A stretch of 64,000 bases of DNA from CAUTNA01 sp964371145 (GTDB lineage Bacteria; Pseudomonadota; Alphaproteobacteria; Rs-D84). The DNA is taken from positions 1 to 64,000 of the forward strand of contig CAYJKO010000003.1 of the NCBI GenBank assembly GCA_964371145.1. Direction: 5' to 3'. The position numbers were made by a program, and so were the translations under genes. The notes under the pieces are model-generated. The model was not told where the DNA came from and did no database searches. It worked only from the letters and a program-made list of their open reading frames with translations. Positions 39,536 to 48,268 of the stretch are shown here, piece after piece (the first letter of the stretch is position 1; each line of letters opens with the position of its first letter).

Positions 39536-40100
39536 ATTTTTGGATACCGATTTTTTCTGCACGCACCCGCATATATTCAATAAATTTAATTCTGGCATCT
39601 ATAAATGCAATACATAAATTCAAATCAGTCTGCGATATCAATTTTGAATTGCCTCTGATTTTATCTTTTGTTGTTTGTTCTGCGAATTTTTTTGCTTTGA
39701 CCAAAAGATCCGGATCAAACACTCTTTCACAGAATTCATAAACAGAAAGAACAGCACCACAAGCGGCCGCAGAATTAAATGCATGCGCTCTCATTTCGTG
39801 ATTTTTTTCTGTCAATTCCCATAACAAATCAAAAAGTTCGGTTTTATTCGTTTGCGCAATCAGCATAACTAAATTCTGTAATTTTGAATCGTTCATATAT
39901 GCATATGGCAAAAGAGTTCGAATAACATTTTCAGCATCAAGCCAAATTGAATCATAAATCATTGAATTTATAAATCCAGAATCGTAATGGTGTTCCGAAA
40001 ACAATCTTTTTATTGAAAGAATGTCCGCAGCTTTGACGGCATTTGTCATTTTTTCGCATCCGATTTTGTAAGCTTTTTTGATTTTTTCGTTATTATCCAT
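39534..40100 (-). CDS. Hypothetical helical-repeat protein
   Basis: A 188-residue all-helical soluble protein. Successive ~33-residue helix pairs such as ADILSIKRLFSEHHYDSGFIN, AENVIRTLLPYAYMND and KTELFDLLWELTEKNHEMR suggest a degenerate ankyrin-like solenoid, although the canonical ankyrin signature is absent. The ATG at 40100 with AGAGGTGA is preferred to a GTG 9 nt upstream. Own promoter. It is close to, and resembles in length and helical content, the gene at 40403, but they are not obviously homologous. Function unknown. Confidence 0.55.
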   Translation of the reverse strand: MDNNEKIKKAYKIGCEKMTNAVKAADILSIKRLFSEHHYDSGFINSMIYDSIWLDAENVIRTLLPYAYMNDSKLQNLVMLIAQTNKTELFDLLWELTEKNHEMRAHAFNSAAACGAVLSVYEFCERVFDPDLLVKAKKFAEQTTKDKIRGNSKLISQTDLNLCIAFIDARIKFIEYMRVRAEKIGIQK

Positions 40101-40121
40101 ATATGTCACCTCTTTTTAAAA

Positions 40122-40150
40122 AGACTAACACAAAAAAACAAAGATGTCAA
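40122..40150 (-). promoter_or_regulatory. Promoter of the helical-repeat protein
   Basis: On the minus strand it reads TTGACA (40145-40150), a 17-nt spacer and TAGTCT (40122-40127). Confidence 0.65.
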
Positions 40151-40175
40151 GACACAAGTATTTAGAAGAAATAAA

Positions 40176-40206
40176 AAAATCCCCCGAGAAAATCGGGGGA
40201 TTTTTA
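40176..40206 (-). terminator. Intrinsic terminator after tRNA-His
   Basis: The stem AATCCCCCGA/TCGGGGGATT with a T-rich tail lies downstream of tRNA-His on its strand. Confidence 0.85.
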
Positions 40207-40212
40207 AATAAA

Positions 40213-40290
40213 TGGGGCGAATAACCGGATTTGAACCGGCGACATCCAGTACCACAAACTGGCGCTCTAACCAACTGAGCTATATCCGCC
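40213..40290 (-). tRNA. tRNA-His(GTG)
   Basis: On the minus strand the anticodon loop is TTGTGGT (GTG), the T-loop TTCAAAT, and CCA is encoded. An extra 5' G pairs with discriminator C, the tRNA-His identity feature. Confidence 0.94.
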
Positions 40291-40340
40291 ATAGCCCAAT
40301 TATAATACCATATACATCCCAAAAGTCAAGAAAATAAAAA

Positions 40341-40369
40341 TTGACTTTTACCACATTTCAAAATATAAT
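40341..40369 (+). promoter_or_regulatory. Sigma70-type promoter
   Basis: TTGACT (40341-40346), a 17-nt spacer and TATAAT (40364-40369), upstream of the hypothetical gene at 40403. Confidence 0.75.
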
Positions 40370-40402
40370 AAATTGTATTAGATTAAGAGCGGTAACAGAA
40401 AA

Positions 40403-40915
40403 ATGAACAAAGACAAAAAAAATTGGTTAAAAGACGAAAATCAGGTTGCTGATTATATAATTTCAAACGAAAGCATTGGGCAAAAAAATCAAAACTTAAT
40501 TAAAACATTCTGGAAAAAATCAAAAAAAATTATGAAATTGCTGGCTGACCGTTGCAATAATTCTTTTGACACCGCATTGGAAAGAGAAATAATTGCATCA
40601 AATGGAAAAAATAAAAAATTAGCAATTTTGGGGATAAAAAAATTGGGTGGCAAAATGTCCGGGGCCGCGCAATCTGTCATTATTTTCAATTGTAACAATA
40701 ATTATAAAATATATAACGAAATGATTGAACATATCGGTGAAGATATGTGTGAATTTTGTATCGCGACCATCATAACCCGTGGTTCAATTGGAAATTTAAC
40801 AAAATTAAAAAATGAATTGTATGATGATTTATCTGTAACAAATAAATCTTTATTAGACGAAAGAATCGCAATCGCGCGAAACAACCCGTCTTTACAAAAA
40901 TACAGAACAAAATAA
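40403..40915 (+). CDS. Hypothetical helical protein
   Basis: A 170-residue basic, helical, soluble protein with no signal peptide, not recognised. Segments such as FDTALEREIIASNGKNKKLAILGIKKLGG and MCEFCIATIITRGSIGNLTKLKNEL suggest short helical repeats. GGTAACAG is the only Shine-Dalgarno-like sequence. Its terminator is the first hairpin of the tRNA-tail repeat array, so the array abuts the stop codon. Confidence 0.55.
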   Translation: MNKDKKNWLKDENQVADYIISNESIGQKNQNLIKTFWKKSKKIMKLLADRCNNSFDTALEREIIASNGKNKKLAILGIKKLGGKMSGAAQSVIIFNCNNNYKIYNEMIEHIGEDMCEFCIATIITRGSIGNLTKLKNELYDDLSVTNKSLLDERIAIARNNPSLQKYRTK

Positions 40916-40916
40916 A

Positions 40917-41505
40917 AAACAAAAATCGCCAAACGGCGATTTTAATTTTGGTAAGCGACGCGGACTGTAATTCCCACGATTATTATCGCGGGTCCCTTTC
41001 GTGTCGTACGGATTGAACCGCATTTTATTTGTTCAATCCAACTTCCCACTCCGAACCTTCGGTTCTCGTCGTCATCACACAATCCAAAACAAAAATCGCC
41101 AAACGGCGATTTTAATTTTGGTGGAGCGACGCGGACTGTAATTCCCACGATTATTATCGCGGGTCCCTTTCGTGTCGTANNNNNNNNNNNNNNNNNNNNN
41201 NNNNNNNNNNNNNNNNNNNNNNNNNNNNNNNNNNNNNNNNNNNNNNNNNNNNNNNNNNNNNNNNNNNNNNNNNNNNNNNTCCAAAACAAAAATCGCCAAA
41301 CGGCGATTTTAATTTTGGTGGAGCTGATCGGACTGTAATTCCCACGATTATTATCGCGGGTCCCTTTCGTGTCGTACGGATTGAACCGCATTTTATTTGT
41401 TCAATCCAACTTCCCACTCCGAACCTTCGGTTCTCGTCGTCATCACACAATCCAAAACAAAAATCGCCAAACGGCGATTTTAATTTTGGTGGAGCTGATC
41501 GGACT
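40917..41505 (-). repeat. Tandem ~170/171-bp repeats carrying the 3' tail of tRNA-Ala
   Basis: At least three and a half units lie downstream of tRNA-Ala on its strand, interrupted by gap 3. Each unit starts with a copy of the last 19 nt of the tRNA gene (41487-41505; repeated exactly at 41316-41334, and with changes at 41119-41137 and 40949-40966). It then has a terminator hairpin (AAATCGCC/GGCGATTT), a G-rich segment, a hairpin around GATTGAAC/GTTCAATC and a CCCGCGATAATAATCGTGGG hairpin. The spacing is 170-171 bp. The layout resembles the 178-bp tRNA-tail repeats after E. coli tyrT. Confidence 0.85.
41180..41279. other. Assembly gap 3 (100 N) inside the tRNA-tail repeats
   Basis: The flanks are in-phase parts of the repeat unit. 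If no unit is lost the missing length is about 74 bp; otherwise it is 74 plus a multiple of 171. Confidence 0.75.
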
Positions 41506-41562
41506 CGAACCGACGACATCTTGCATGCCATGCAAGCACTCTACCAACTGAGCTACAACCCC
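41487..41562 (-). tRNA. tRNA-Ala(GGC)
   Basis: On the minus strand the acceptor is GGGGTTG/CAGCTCC, the anticodon stem CTTGC/GCAAG with loop ATGGCAT (GGC), the T-loop TTCGAGT, and CCA is encoded. Confidence 0.94.
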
Positions 41563-41678
41563 AAAAATTTAAATTCATTTTATATTTCTTTAACCGCTTT
41601 GTCAATGTAAATATTTATCTTGCCAACCGGTGTTTTAATCTGCTATTGTTTACCAAAATCAAAAAGGAGACATATATT

Positions 41679-42239
41679 ATGGATTTCAATATATTAAAAA
41701 ATGAAACAGATTTAAAAACCGGCCAAACCATCGATGTATTAAAATCAGAATTCGCAGGTCTGCGTGCGGGACGCGCTTCCGTTAATTTATTAGACGGCGT
41801 AAAAGTACCGGTATACGGTATGGATATGCCATTAACCCAGGTTGCAACCGTTTCTGCACCTGAAACATCCGCTTTGTCAGTTACCGTTTGGGACGCATCA
41901 AATGCGGCAGCCGTTGAAAAAGCAATTCGTGAATCTGGTTTGGGATTAAACCCAATGGCAGCCGGCGGGGTCATCAGAATTAATTTGCCACCTTTGACCG
42001 AAGAACGCAGAAAAGAATTGGTAAAAGTTGCTGGAAAATACGCAGAAGAAGCAAAAATTTCTATCCGTAACATTCGCCAAGATGGTATGAACAAAATTAA
42101 ACGCGCTACAACAGACAAAGAAATTTCCGAAGACGATCAAAAAAGATATGAGGCAGATTTGCAAAAAGTTATCGATGCTAAAATTTCTGAAATTGACGCA
42201 ATTGCAAAACAAAAAGAAACTGACATTATGTCTGTGTAA
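41679..42239 (+). CDS. frr: Ribosome-recycling factor
   Basis: A 186-residue protein that splits post-termination ribosomes together with EF-G. LRAGRASVNLLDGVKVPVYG, PLTQVATVSAPE and the C-terminal IRNIRQDGMNKIKR are diagnostic. The start at 41679 has AAAAGGAGA upstream; an earlier in-frame codon is rejected. First gene of the frr-uppS-cdsA-rseP-bamA operon. The usual upstream partners tsf and pyrH are absent, replaced by tRNA-Ala and its repeats. Confidence 0.97.
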   Translation: MDFNILKNETDLKTGQTIDVLKSEFAGLRAGRASVNLLDGVKVPVYGMDMPLTQVATVSAPETSALSVTVWDASNAAAVEKAIRESGLGLNPMAAGGVIRINLPPLTEERRKELVKVAGKYAEEAKISIRNIRQDGMNKIKRATTDKEISEDDQKRYEADLQKVIDAKISEIDAIAKQKETDIMSV

Positions 42240-42261
42240 TTAAATATAAAACGAGAGATGC

Positions 42262-43023
42262 ATGTTTAATTTATTTAAAAAGAAAAAAACTAATTCAAAC
42301 GAATTAAAAATCCCTAAACACATAGCATTTATTTGTGATGGCAATCGCAGATGGGCTGAAAAACGTGGAATGGCACCATTATTGGGTCATCGCGCAGGGA
42401 TCGCAAATTTTGAAACTTTGGTTGATTGGTTTTTTGACCGCGGCGTTCAAACCGTTACATTCTATTTATTTTCAACAGAAAATTGGTCACGTTCCAAAGA
42501 AGAAGTTAATTTTTTAATGGATTTATTTTATTCTGAAATGAAAAAGAATTTAAAAAATGCTCTGGACAAAAATATCCGCTATCGCGTAGTCGGTGGCCGC
42601 GACAGATTGCCAGCCAAACTGGCAAAAATGTGCGATAAATTAGAAGAAGAATCAGCCGAAGGCACAAACGGAACTGTTGTATTTGCTTTGAATTATGGCG
42701 GGCACGATGAAATTATAGACGCAGTAAACGTTGCAATCGAAGACGGCAAACCGGTTACCAAAGAAGATTTCGAAGCCATAATGGATACAGGGGAATTATT
42801 ACCTGTTGATTTAATGGTCAGAACCAGCAATGAATACAGAATATCAAATTATTTATTGTGGAAATTGGCGTACGCTGAATTAATGTTCATCCCAGAACAT
42901 TGGCCAGAATTGGTTAAAAGCGAAAAATTATGGGAACGCGTTTTATCTGAATACACAAAACGCGACCGCAGATTTGGCGGCGGGGTAAAAAAAGATTATT
43001 CCGGCAAAAAGGAAGGCAAATAA
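42262..43023 (+). CDS. uppS: Undecaprenyl-diphosphate synthase (cis-prenyltransferase)
   Basis: A 253-residue cis-isoprenyl transferase that builds C55-PP for peptidoglycan and O-antigen synthesis. Signature region I is HIAFICDGNRRWAEKRG, with the catalytic Asp present and Arg in place of the usual Gly. Later motifs are TFYLFSTENWSR, FALNYGGHDEI and VRTSNEYRISNYLLWKLAYAEL, with Asn where most enzymes have Gly. A short basic N-terminus (KKKKTNS) and Lys-rich tail are present. Lies 22 nt after frr. Confidence 0.95.
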   Translation: MFNLFKKKKTNSNELKIPKHIAFICDGNRRWAEKRGMAPLLGHRAGIANFETLVDWFFDRGVQTVTFYLFSTENWSRSKEEVNFLMDLFYSEMKKNLKNALDKNIRYRVVGGRDRLPAKLAKMCDKLEEESAEGTNGTVVFALNYGGHDEIIDAVNVAIEDGKPVTKEDFEAIMDTGELLPVDLMVRTSNEYRISNYLLWKLAYAELMFIPEHWPELVKSEKLWERVLSEYTKRDRRFGGGVKKDYSGKKEGK

Positions 43024-43024
43024 A

Positions 43025-43663
43025 ATGACAAATACAAAAATTAGAATTTTATCTTCTGTTGCAATGGGGTTATTTGTAATTGGTGCGGGCACGGCCGAAC
43101 ATTTTGGATTACCGGGTGTTCGCGCATTATTTGTTTTAATTATTGCGGCCATGATGATCGAGATGATTACAACTTTTATAAAAAACATCAAATCTAAAAA
43201 CAATTATGCTTTGTTCGCGATTTGGTTTTTATGGTTGTCTTTAATGGGCGTGGCCGCTTATAACATTTCAGACAGACCATGGATTGTATTATTGATGTTA
43301 TTGATTATATCCGGCGCAGATGTTGGGGCTTGGTTTTTTGGCCGATTAATTGGTGGCGATAAAATGTGGGAAAAATTATCTCCGAATAAAAGTTGGTCGG
43401 GACAAATATTCGGTATTATTTGCGGTACATCTGCTGCGATTTTATATGGATTATTGGGAACGGACACTTTTATGCCAGAATTAATGTGGATTGGAATTGG
43501 CGTCGCCCTGCTTTCTCAATACGGAGATTTAACCGCCAGCTGGTTGAAAAGAAAATTAAACATCAAAGATTTCAGCAACATAATACCAGGACACGGCGGA
43601 ATTACAGACCGTTTTGACGGATGGATTTATGTATTGCCAATCATTTGGTTAATCGTTTTATAA
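43025..43663 (+). CDS. cdsA: Phosphatidate cytidylyltransferase
   Basis: A 212-residue integral membrane enzyme forming CDP-diacylglycerol. It carries the CdsA signature near the C-terminus: SQYGDLTASWLKRKLNIKDFSNIIPGHGGITDRFDG. The preceding motif DVGAWFFGRLIGG with SPNKSWSG is also intact. It is shorter than the usual 260-290 residues, lacking part of the N-terminal helices, yet the active-site part is complete. It starts 1 nt after uppS. Confidence 0.94.
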   Translation: MTNTKIRILSSVAMGLFVIGAGTAEHFGLPGVRALFVLIIAAMMIEMITTFIKNIKSKNNYALFAIWFLWLSLMGVAAYNISDRPWIVLLMLLIISGADVGAWFFGRLIGGDKMWEKLSPNKSWSGQIFGIICGTSAAILYGLLGTDTFMPELMWIGIGVALLSQYGDLTASWLKRKLNIKDFSNIIPGHGGITDRFDGWIYVLPIIWLIVL

Positions 43664-43684
43664 TAAAAATTGGAATTAAATATT

Positions 43685-44737
43685 ATGAGTTTCTTATTTA
43701 CTGTTTTTGCATTAATTGTTGTATTAGGCATCGTTGTTTTCGTACACGAATTGGGTCATTTTTTGGCGGCTCGTTGGGCGGGTGTTACCGTTAAAACTTT
43801 TTCAATCGGATTTGGCCCGGCCATCCTTAAATGGACAGACAAACGCGGCACAGTATGGAAAATCGCAATTCTGCCTTTGGGTGGGTATGTTCAAATTTAT
43901 GGACAAGAAGATATATTTAATCGCGAAAATTATAAAAAATTAGACGATAAAAAAAAGAAAGGCCATTATTTATCCATCCCTGCATGGAAACAATTTATCA
44001 TAATTGCATCCGGCGTTATTATGAATTTTGCTTTGGCGTGGGGGATTTATACATCTTTGTTTTTATTTCAACCAAAACAAATTCAATTGCCGGTAATTTC
44101 ACAGGTCATACAACAAACCCCTGCTTTTGATGCAGGCATTAAACCGGGTGATGTTATTGCGACCATTGATGGTGAAAAAATAAACAACTGGGGCGAAGTC
44201 ATCATTGCAAAAGAAATTGCCGCCAACCGCGAAGCAGACATTGTTCTTGTGCGTGGCACAGAATTATTCGTTACAAAAATTAAACCGGGGGAACGTTGGG
44301 GATTAATTGCAGACGGTAACAAAACCGAAATGCGCAAAAAAGATTTTGCGTCTGCTGTATATTCTGGGGCTCGTGAAACATATGTTAAATCAAAAACTTT
44401 GTTGATTGTGTTAAAACAAGTCATAACAGGTGAACGTTCATCCAAACAATTGGGGTCATTTATTACAATTGCAGAAGTATCAGGCCAGGCTATGAATATG
44501 GGAATTTTCGCATTATTATCTGTAATTGCATTGTTGTCTGTTAATTTGGGTATTTTGAATTTATTACCATTGCCGGTATTGGACGGTGGATATTTATTGA
44601 TTTTAATTATCGAAGGCATAACCGGACGTAAATTAAAAGGACGCGCTATGGAAATTGCTATTCTGGGCGGTTGGTTATTAATTGCTGCTTTATTCGCGTT
44701 CACAATGTGGAATGATTTAGTCCGAGTATTCAATTAA
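43685..44737 (+). CDS. rseP: RIP zinc metalloprotease RseP
   Basis: A 350-residue site-2 protease. Zinc motif HELGH (residues 21-25) in the first helix, one PDZ domain (about 115-195, with FDAGIKPGDVIATIDG) and the C-terminal motif LLPLPVLDGGYL complete the fold. It cleaves anti-sigma factors and remnant signal peptides in the inner membrane. Only one PDZ is apparent, as in many alphaproteobacteria. ATG at 43685 is preferred to TTG at 43670. The usual dxr gene between cdsA and rseP is missing. Confidence 0.95.
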   Translation: MSFLFTVFALIVVLGIVVFVHELGHFLAARWAGVTVKTFSIGFGPAILKWTDKRGTVWKIAILPLGGYVQIYGQEDIFNRENYKKLDDKKKKGHYLSIPAWKQFIIIASGVIMNFALAWGIYTSLFLFQPKQIQLPVISQVIQQTPAFDAGIKPGDVIATIDGEKINNWGEVIIAKEIAANREADIVLVRGTELFVTKIKPGERWGLIADGNKTEMRKKDFASAVYSGARETYVKSKTLLIVLKQVITGERSSKQLGSFITIAEVSGQAMNMGIFALLSVIALLSVNLGILNLLPLPVLDGGYLLILIIEGITGRKLKGRAMEIAILGGWLLIAALFAFTMWNDLVRVFN

Positions 44738-44755
44738 AAGAAATAGAGAGAGAAA

Positions 44756-47044
44756 ATGTACGGAAGAAATAAAATATTATTATTTTCATTTATATCATCA
44801 TTGATTTGTTGGAATGCAAATGGTGCAATCGTAAATAAAATTGATGTGACGGGTAATACTCGTATGGATGCAGAATCCGTTCGTATATTGACCGAGGTCG
44901 AAGTTGGCGACGATTTAAATGCAGAAGACATAAATCAAGTCGCAAAAAGATTACAACAATCTAAATATTTTACAACTGTTAACGTTAAAAATCAAAATGG
45001 TGTTTTAAAAATCAATTTAACCGAAGCCCCAATCATCAACCAAATAACAATCGAAGGCAATGATGATATTGGAACGGAAGATTTAAAAAAAGAAATCAAA
45101 TTAGAAAAACGTGATTATTATGATGAATCTGCAATTGGTGCAGACGTTCAAAGAATGTTATTGGTTTATCAAAGAAAAGGTTTCTTTGGGACTAAAATTT
45201 TGCCTAAAAAAATTGTGCAACCCGATAACCAAGTAAACGTTGTATATGAAATCGAAGAAGGAAACCCAACATATATCAAAGACATTGAATTTACCGGCAA
45301 CAAAATCTTTAACGATAAAACTTTGCACGATGAAATTTTATCCCAAGAATACAGTTGGTGGGATTTTATGAGCCAATTCGACGTATATGATGCCGACAGA
45401 ATTCAATATGACCAACAAATGTTGCGCCAATTTTATTTACGAAATGGTTATATCGATTTCAAAATAACCGGTGCAAAAGGTAATTTTACCCCCGACAGAA
45501 AATATTATTCTGTGGTTATTTCTATGGACGAAGGCGAAAAATATGATTTCGGAAAAATATCTATTAAAAACCCGTTCAAAGATGTGCCAGATGATGTATT
45601 GGAAAAAGCAATTTTGGCAAAAGACGGAAAAACATACAATATTGATTTGGTCGAAGAAAGTGTAAACGCCATACGCAGCGCGGTTGCAGAATATGGATAT
45701 GCGTTCATTAACGTAAACCCAATACCAAAGAAAAACAATAAAACACATACCGTTGATTTAACTTTTGATATACAAAAAACCAATCGCGTTTATATCAATA
45801 CGATTAATATTTTCGGAAACGTCAGAACATTTGACAGCGTAATAGACCATTTGCTGCCTATGCGTGCGGGTGACCCGTTTTCATTACAAACAATTGAATC
45901 GGGACGTCAACAATTAATGCGTACCAGATATTTCAAAGACGTAAAAATGACTCCGACCAGAATTGCAAATGAAAATTTGATGAATTTAGATATCACGGTC
46001 GAAGAACAACCAACGGGCGAATTATCGGGCGGATTTGGTTGGTCGAACATCAATGGATTTATGGTTGATGCGGGGATTACAGAAAACAATTTTATGGGAC
46101 GCGGACAAATCGTTCAATTAAAAGGTTCGGTTGCAGAATACCAATCACAAGCATTGTTCAGCTTTACCGACCCATACGTATTCAATCGTCCCCTGTCTGC
46201 CGGTTTTGATTTATCATACACCCAATATAACTATTCATCTCTTGGGTCTTATGGATATGACCGTGATTCATTTATGGCATCAACCAGATTGGGTTGGAAA
46301 TTGACCGACAATTGGACACAAACGGTTCGTTTATCTGCAACATTCGATAAAAATTACGACATCCAAACAAATTGGACAGATTCAAAATTGTATACTTTGG
46401 GCACCAGTTTCAAATATTACAATCTGGACACAAACTTTTCACAAAATACTCATACCGGTGTTGTAGCAAATATGGGTGTATCTTATACCGGTTTTTTCAG
46501 CACAGAAAGTTTTATGAGATATAATGCAGATATTGTCGGATTGGTAAATTTTTGGGATGATAAATGGCAATTGAAATCTTCATTGGATTTCGGATTGGTT
46601 CAACCATTAAACGGTGATTATATCCCACGTGCATATCGTTATTTCTTGGGCGGGGATTCTTTACGCGGATTTGACGTTGCGGGCGTCGGCAGCCGTAATT
46701 GGTATAATACATATTATGCATTGGGCGGATTGTGGAAAGCAAATGGTTCAACCCAATTGAATTTCCCGATATTTATACCAGATGAATATCAGGTCAAAGG
46801 ATTCATATTCGCAGATTACGGTATTTTGGGCAAACCACCGGTTGAAGATTATACATATAAAGACCCTGTGTCTGGCACAACAAAAGACAATTATATAGAT
46901 TCCAGTTTGCGTACATCTGTTGGGTTTGGTATTTATTGGAATACGCCAATGGGGCCAATGAATTTTTCATGGGGTTACCCAATGAAATTAACAGAATATG
47001 ACAAAGAACAAACTTTTCTGTTGTCATTTGAAACACAATTTTAA
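44756..47044 (+). CDS. bamA: Outer membrane assembly factor BamA
   Basis: A 762-residue Omp85 protein. A signal peptide ends near ANGA, five POTRA domains follow (residues ~25-345), then the 16-stranded barrel with the conserved FGWSNINGF and GGDSLRGFD (L6 loop, VRGF-like) motifs. It ends LLSFETQF with the terminal Phe. It inserts beta-barrel proteins, which here include the small porin and the autotransporter. AGAGAGAAA precedes the start. Last gene of the operon. Confidence 0.97.
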   Translation: MYGRNKILLFSFISSLICWNANGAIVNKIDVTGNTRMDAESVRILTEVEVGDDLNAEDINQVAKRLQQSKYFTTVNVKNQNGVLKINLTEAPIINQITIEGNDDIGTEDLKKEIKLEKRDYYDESAIGADVQRMLLVYQRKGFFGTKILPKKIVQPDNQVNVVYEIEEGNPTYIKDIEFTGNKIFNDKTLHDEILSQEYSWWDFMSQFDVYDADRIQYDQQMLRQFYLRNGYIDFKITGAKGNFTPDRKYYSVVISMDEGEKYDFGKISIKNPFKDVPDDVLEKAILAKDGKTYNIDLVEESVNAIRSAVAEYGYAFINVNPIPKKNNKTHTVDLTFDIQKTNRVYINTINIFGNVRTFDSVIDHLLPMRAGDPFSLQTIESGRQQLMRTRYFKDVKMTPTRIANENLMNLDITVEEQPTGELSGGFGWSNINGFMVDAGITENNFMGRGQIVQLKGSVAEYQSQALFSFTDPYVFNRPLSAGFDLSYTQYNYSSLGSYGYDRDSFMASTRLGWKLTDNWTQTVRLSATFDKNYDIQTNWTDSKLYTLGTSFKYYNLDTNFSQNTHTGVVANMGVSYTGFFSTESFMRYNADIVGLVNFWDDKWQLKSSLDFGLVQPLNGDYIPRAYRYFLGGDSLRGFDVAGVGSRNWYNTYYALGGLWKANGSTQLNFPIFIPDEYQVKGFIFADYGILGKPPVEDYTYKDPVSGTTKDNYIDSSLRTSVGFGIYWNTPMGPMNFSWGYPMKLTEYDKEQTFLLSFETQF

Positions 47045-47073
47045 AAAAAAGCGGTTTAAACCGCTTTTTTTAT
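47045..47073. terminator. Bidirectional intrinsic terminator
   Basis: The stem AAGCGGTTT/AAACCGCTT has A- and T-runs and lies between bamA and the hydrolase gene. Confidence 0.9.
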
Positions 47074-47951
47074 TATCTGATTTTTTGGAATAAATTATTT
47101 AAAACATCACGATATTCTGATAATTTATTTTCAAAAGAATGATCCGCTTCTGGGATAATTACAATGTCTTTATTCTTTGACAAGAAATTTTCAGCAACCA
47201 TTTTATTTGTATTAAAATTACAATAGCTTGGCAAATCTTGTGCCCCCAAAATAAATGTAACCGGTTTTTCCGTCCATCGGTGTGACGCCAACATTGCCAT
47301 TTCTGAAATATCTTGGCCATTTTTAAATACGGGATTTTCTTTAATGTCGACGATATAATTCGACAAACTTTTTTCAATTTTATATTCCGAGCCGCCAAAA
47401 TTTTTCTTTTCCAATTGAATTTTACCATTCAATCTGGACCACATTGGGCTGTTTTTAATTTTTGCAACCTTTTCAGGAGTTATAAAATAAGGGTTCAATA
47501 AATAAAATTTATTAAAATAATTTTTTACAAAATTACCTGCTAATGCCAAATCAGATATCGCACGCGCACCCATAGAATGTGCAAAAACAATATTGTTATT
47601 TGATTTAAATTCTTTATTTTTTCTGCAAAAAAGCAACGCTTTTAACAATGCGTATTTATGATGTTCCAATGTCATATCTGCATTATTTTTTGGAATTCCA
47701 TCTGTCGCAGATAAACAATTTGTTTCAATTGCAATTACGTCAAAATTATTTTTACGTGCGATTTCTGTGATATTGTATAAACAAGGTTCAATCGGGCTGC
47801 CCCCGAATCCGTGAATTGTATAAACGACGCCTTTTGAATTTTCAGATTTAGAATGAAATACATTGGCAACGGATTTACCGCTTTTTTGTTTCAAATTATA
47901 TGTTTTATCAAAATATTTTGATGATATATTATTTATACTGTCTGGTTCCAT
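47073..47951 (-). CDS. Alpha/beta hydrolase
   Basis: A 292-residue cytoplasmic protein of the alpha/beta-hydrolase fold. The oxyanion segment is TIHGFGGSP, the nucleophile elbow VFAHSMGARA (Ser in H-S-M-G), and the late acid/His region is FILGAQDLPS ... IIPEADHSFENK. The substrate is unknown. ATG at 47951, preceded by AAGGGCG, is preferred to a TTG 36 nt upstream. Single gene facing bamA. Confidence 0.8.
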   Translation of the reverse strand: MEPDSINNISSKYFDKTYNLKQKSGKSVANVFHSKSENSKGVVYTIHGFGGSPIEPCLYNITEIARKNNFDVIAIETNCLSATDGIPKNNADMTLEHHKYALLKALLFCRKNKEFKSNNNIVFAHSMGARAISDLALAGNFVKNYFNKFYLLNPYFITPEKVAKIKNSPMWSRLNGKIQLEKKNFGGSEYKIEKSLSNYIVDIKENPVFKNGQDISEMAMLASHRWTEKPVTFILGAQDLPSYCNFNTNKMVAENFLSKNKDIVIIPEADHSFENKLSEYRDVLNNLFQKIR

Positions 47952-48040
47952 TTTTTTCGCCCTTAAATTTTTATATTTAACAGCCAAATTATATACATAA
48001 AATTAAAATTGTCAAGTCACAAAACAGATAAATTATAACT

Positions 48041-48069
48041 TGACGATGTGGCTTTGTTTTTCCTATAAT
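48041..48069 (+). promoter_or_regulatory. Strong sigma70-type promoter
   Basis: TTGACG (48041-48046), a 17-nt spacer and a perfect TATAAT (48064-48069), upstream of micro-lipoprotein 1 and the VirB8-like genes. Confidence 0.85.
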
Positions 48070-48096
48070 AAATGCGTATACAATCGGGAGAAAACT

Positions 48097-48243
48097 ATGA
48101 AAAAAGCTATACTTGGAATATTATTTGCAATCGCATTGGCGGGCTGTGGTCAAATTTATGATACAGAACCTGTAGGTGTTGGATATTCAACCGAAGAATT
48201 GAAATTAAGCCCATGTGCATGTATGTTGGTTTACCAAGCATAA
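48097..48243 (+). CDS. Micro-lipoprotein 1
   Basis: A 48-residue protein with a type II signal peptide. The lipobox LAGC places the acylated Cys at about residue 16, leaving a ~30-residue mature lipopeptide with two further cysteines near the end (SPCACMLVYQA). GGGAGA precedes the start. Comparable to entericidin-like small lipoproteins, but no specific family is recognised. Strong promoter upstream; a G/C hairpin after the stop overlaps the next gene's start. Confidence 0.75.
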   Translation: MKKAILGILFAIALAGCGQIYDTEPVGVGYSTEELKLSPCACMLVYQA

Positions 48244-48268
48244 CCCCGCATAAAATTTGGGGGTCAAA

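Noticed and set aside
40917..41505. CRISPR array
   Set aside because: Units are 170-171 bp with no short repeat/spacer alternation and contain tRNA 3' sequence; no cas genes nearby.
40942..41531. Minus-strand open frames across the repeat array (CDDDENRRFGVGSWIEQIKC...)
   Set aside because: They are translations of tRNA-tail repeats, terminator hairpins and Ns, have no Shine-Dalgarno sequence, and change frame between units.
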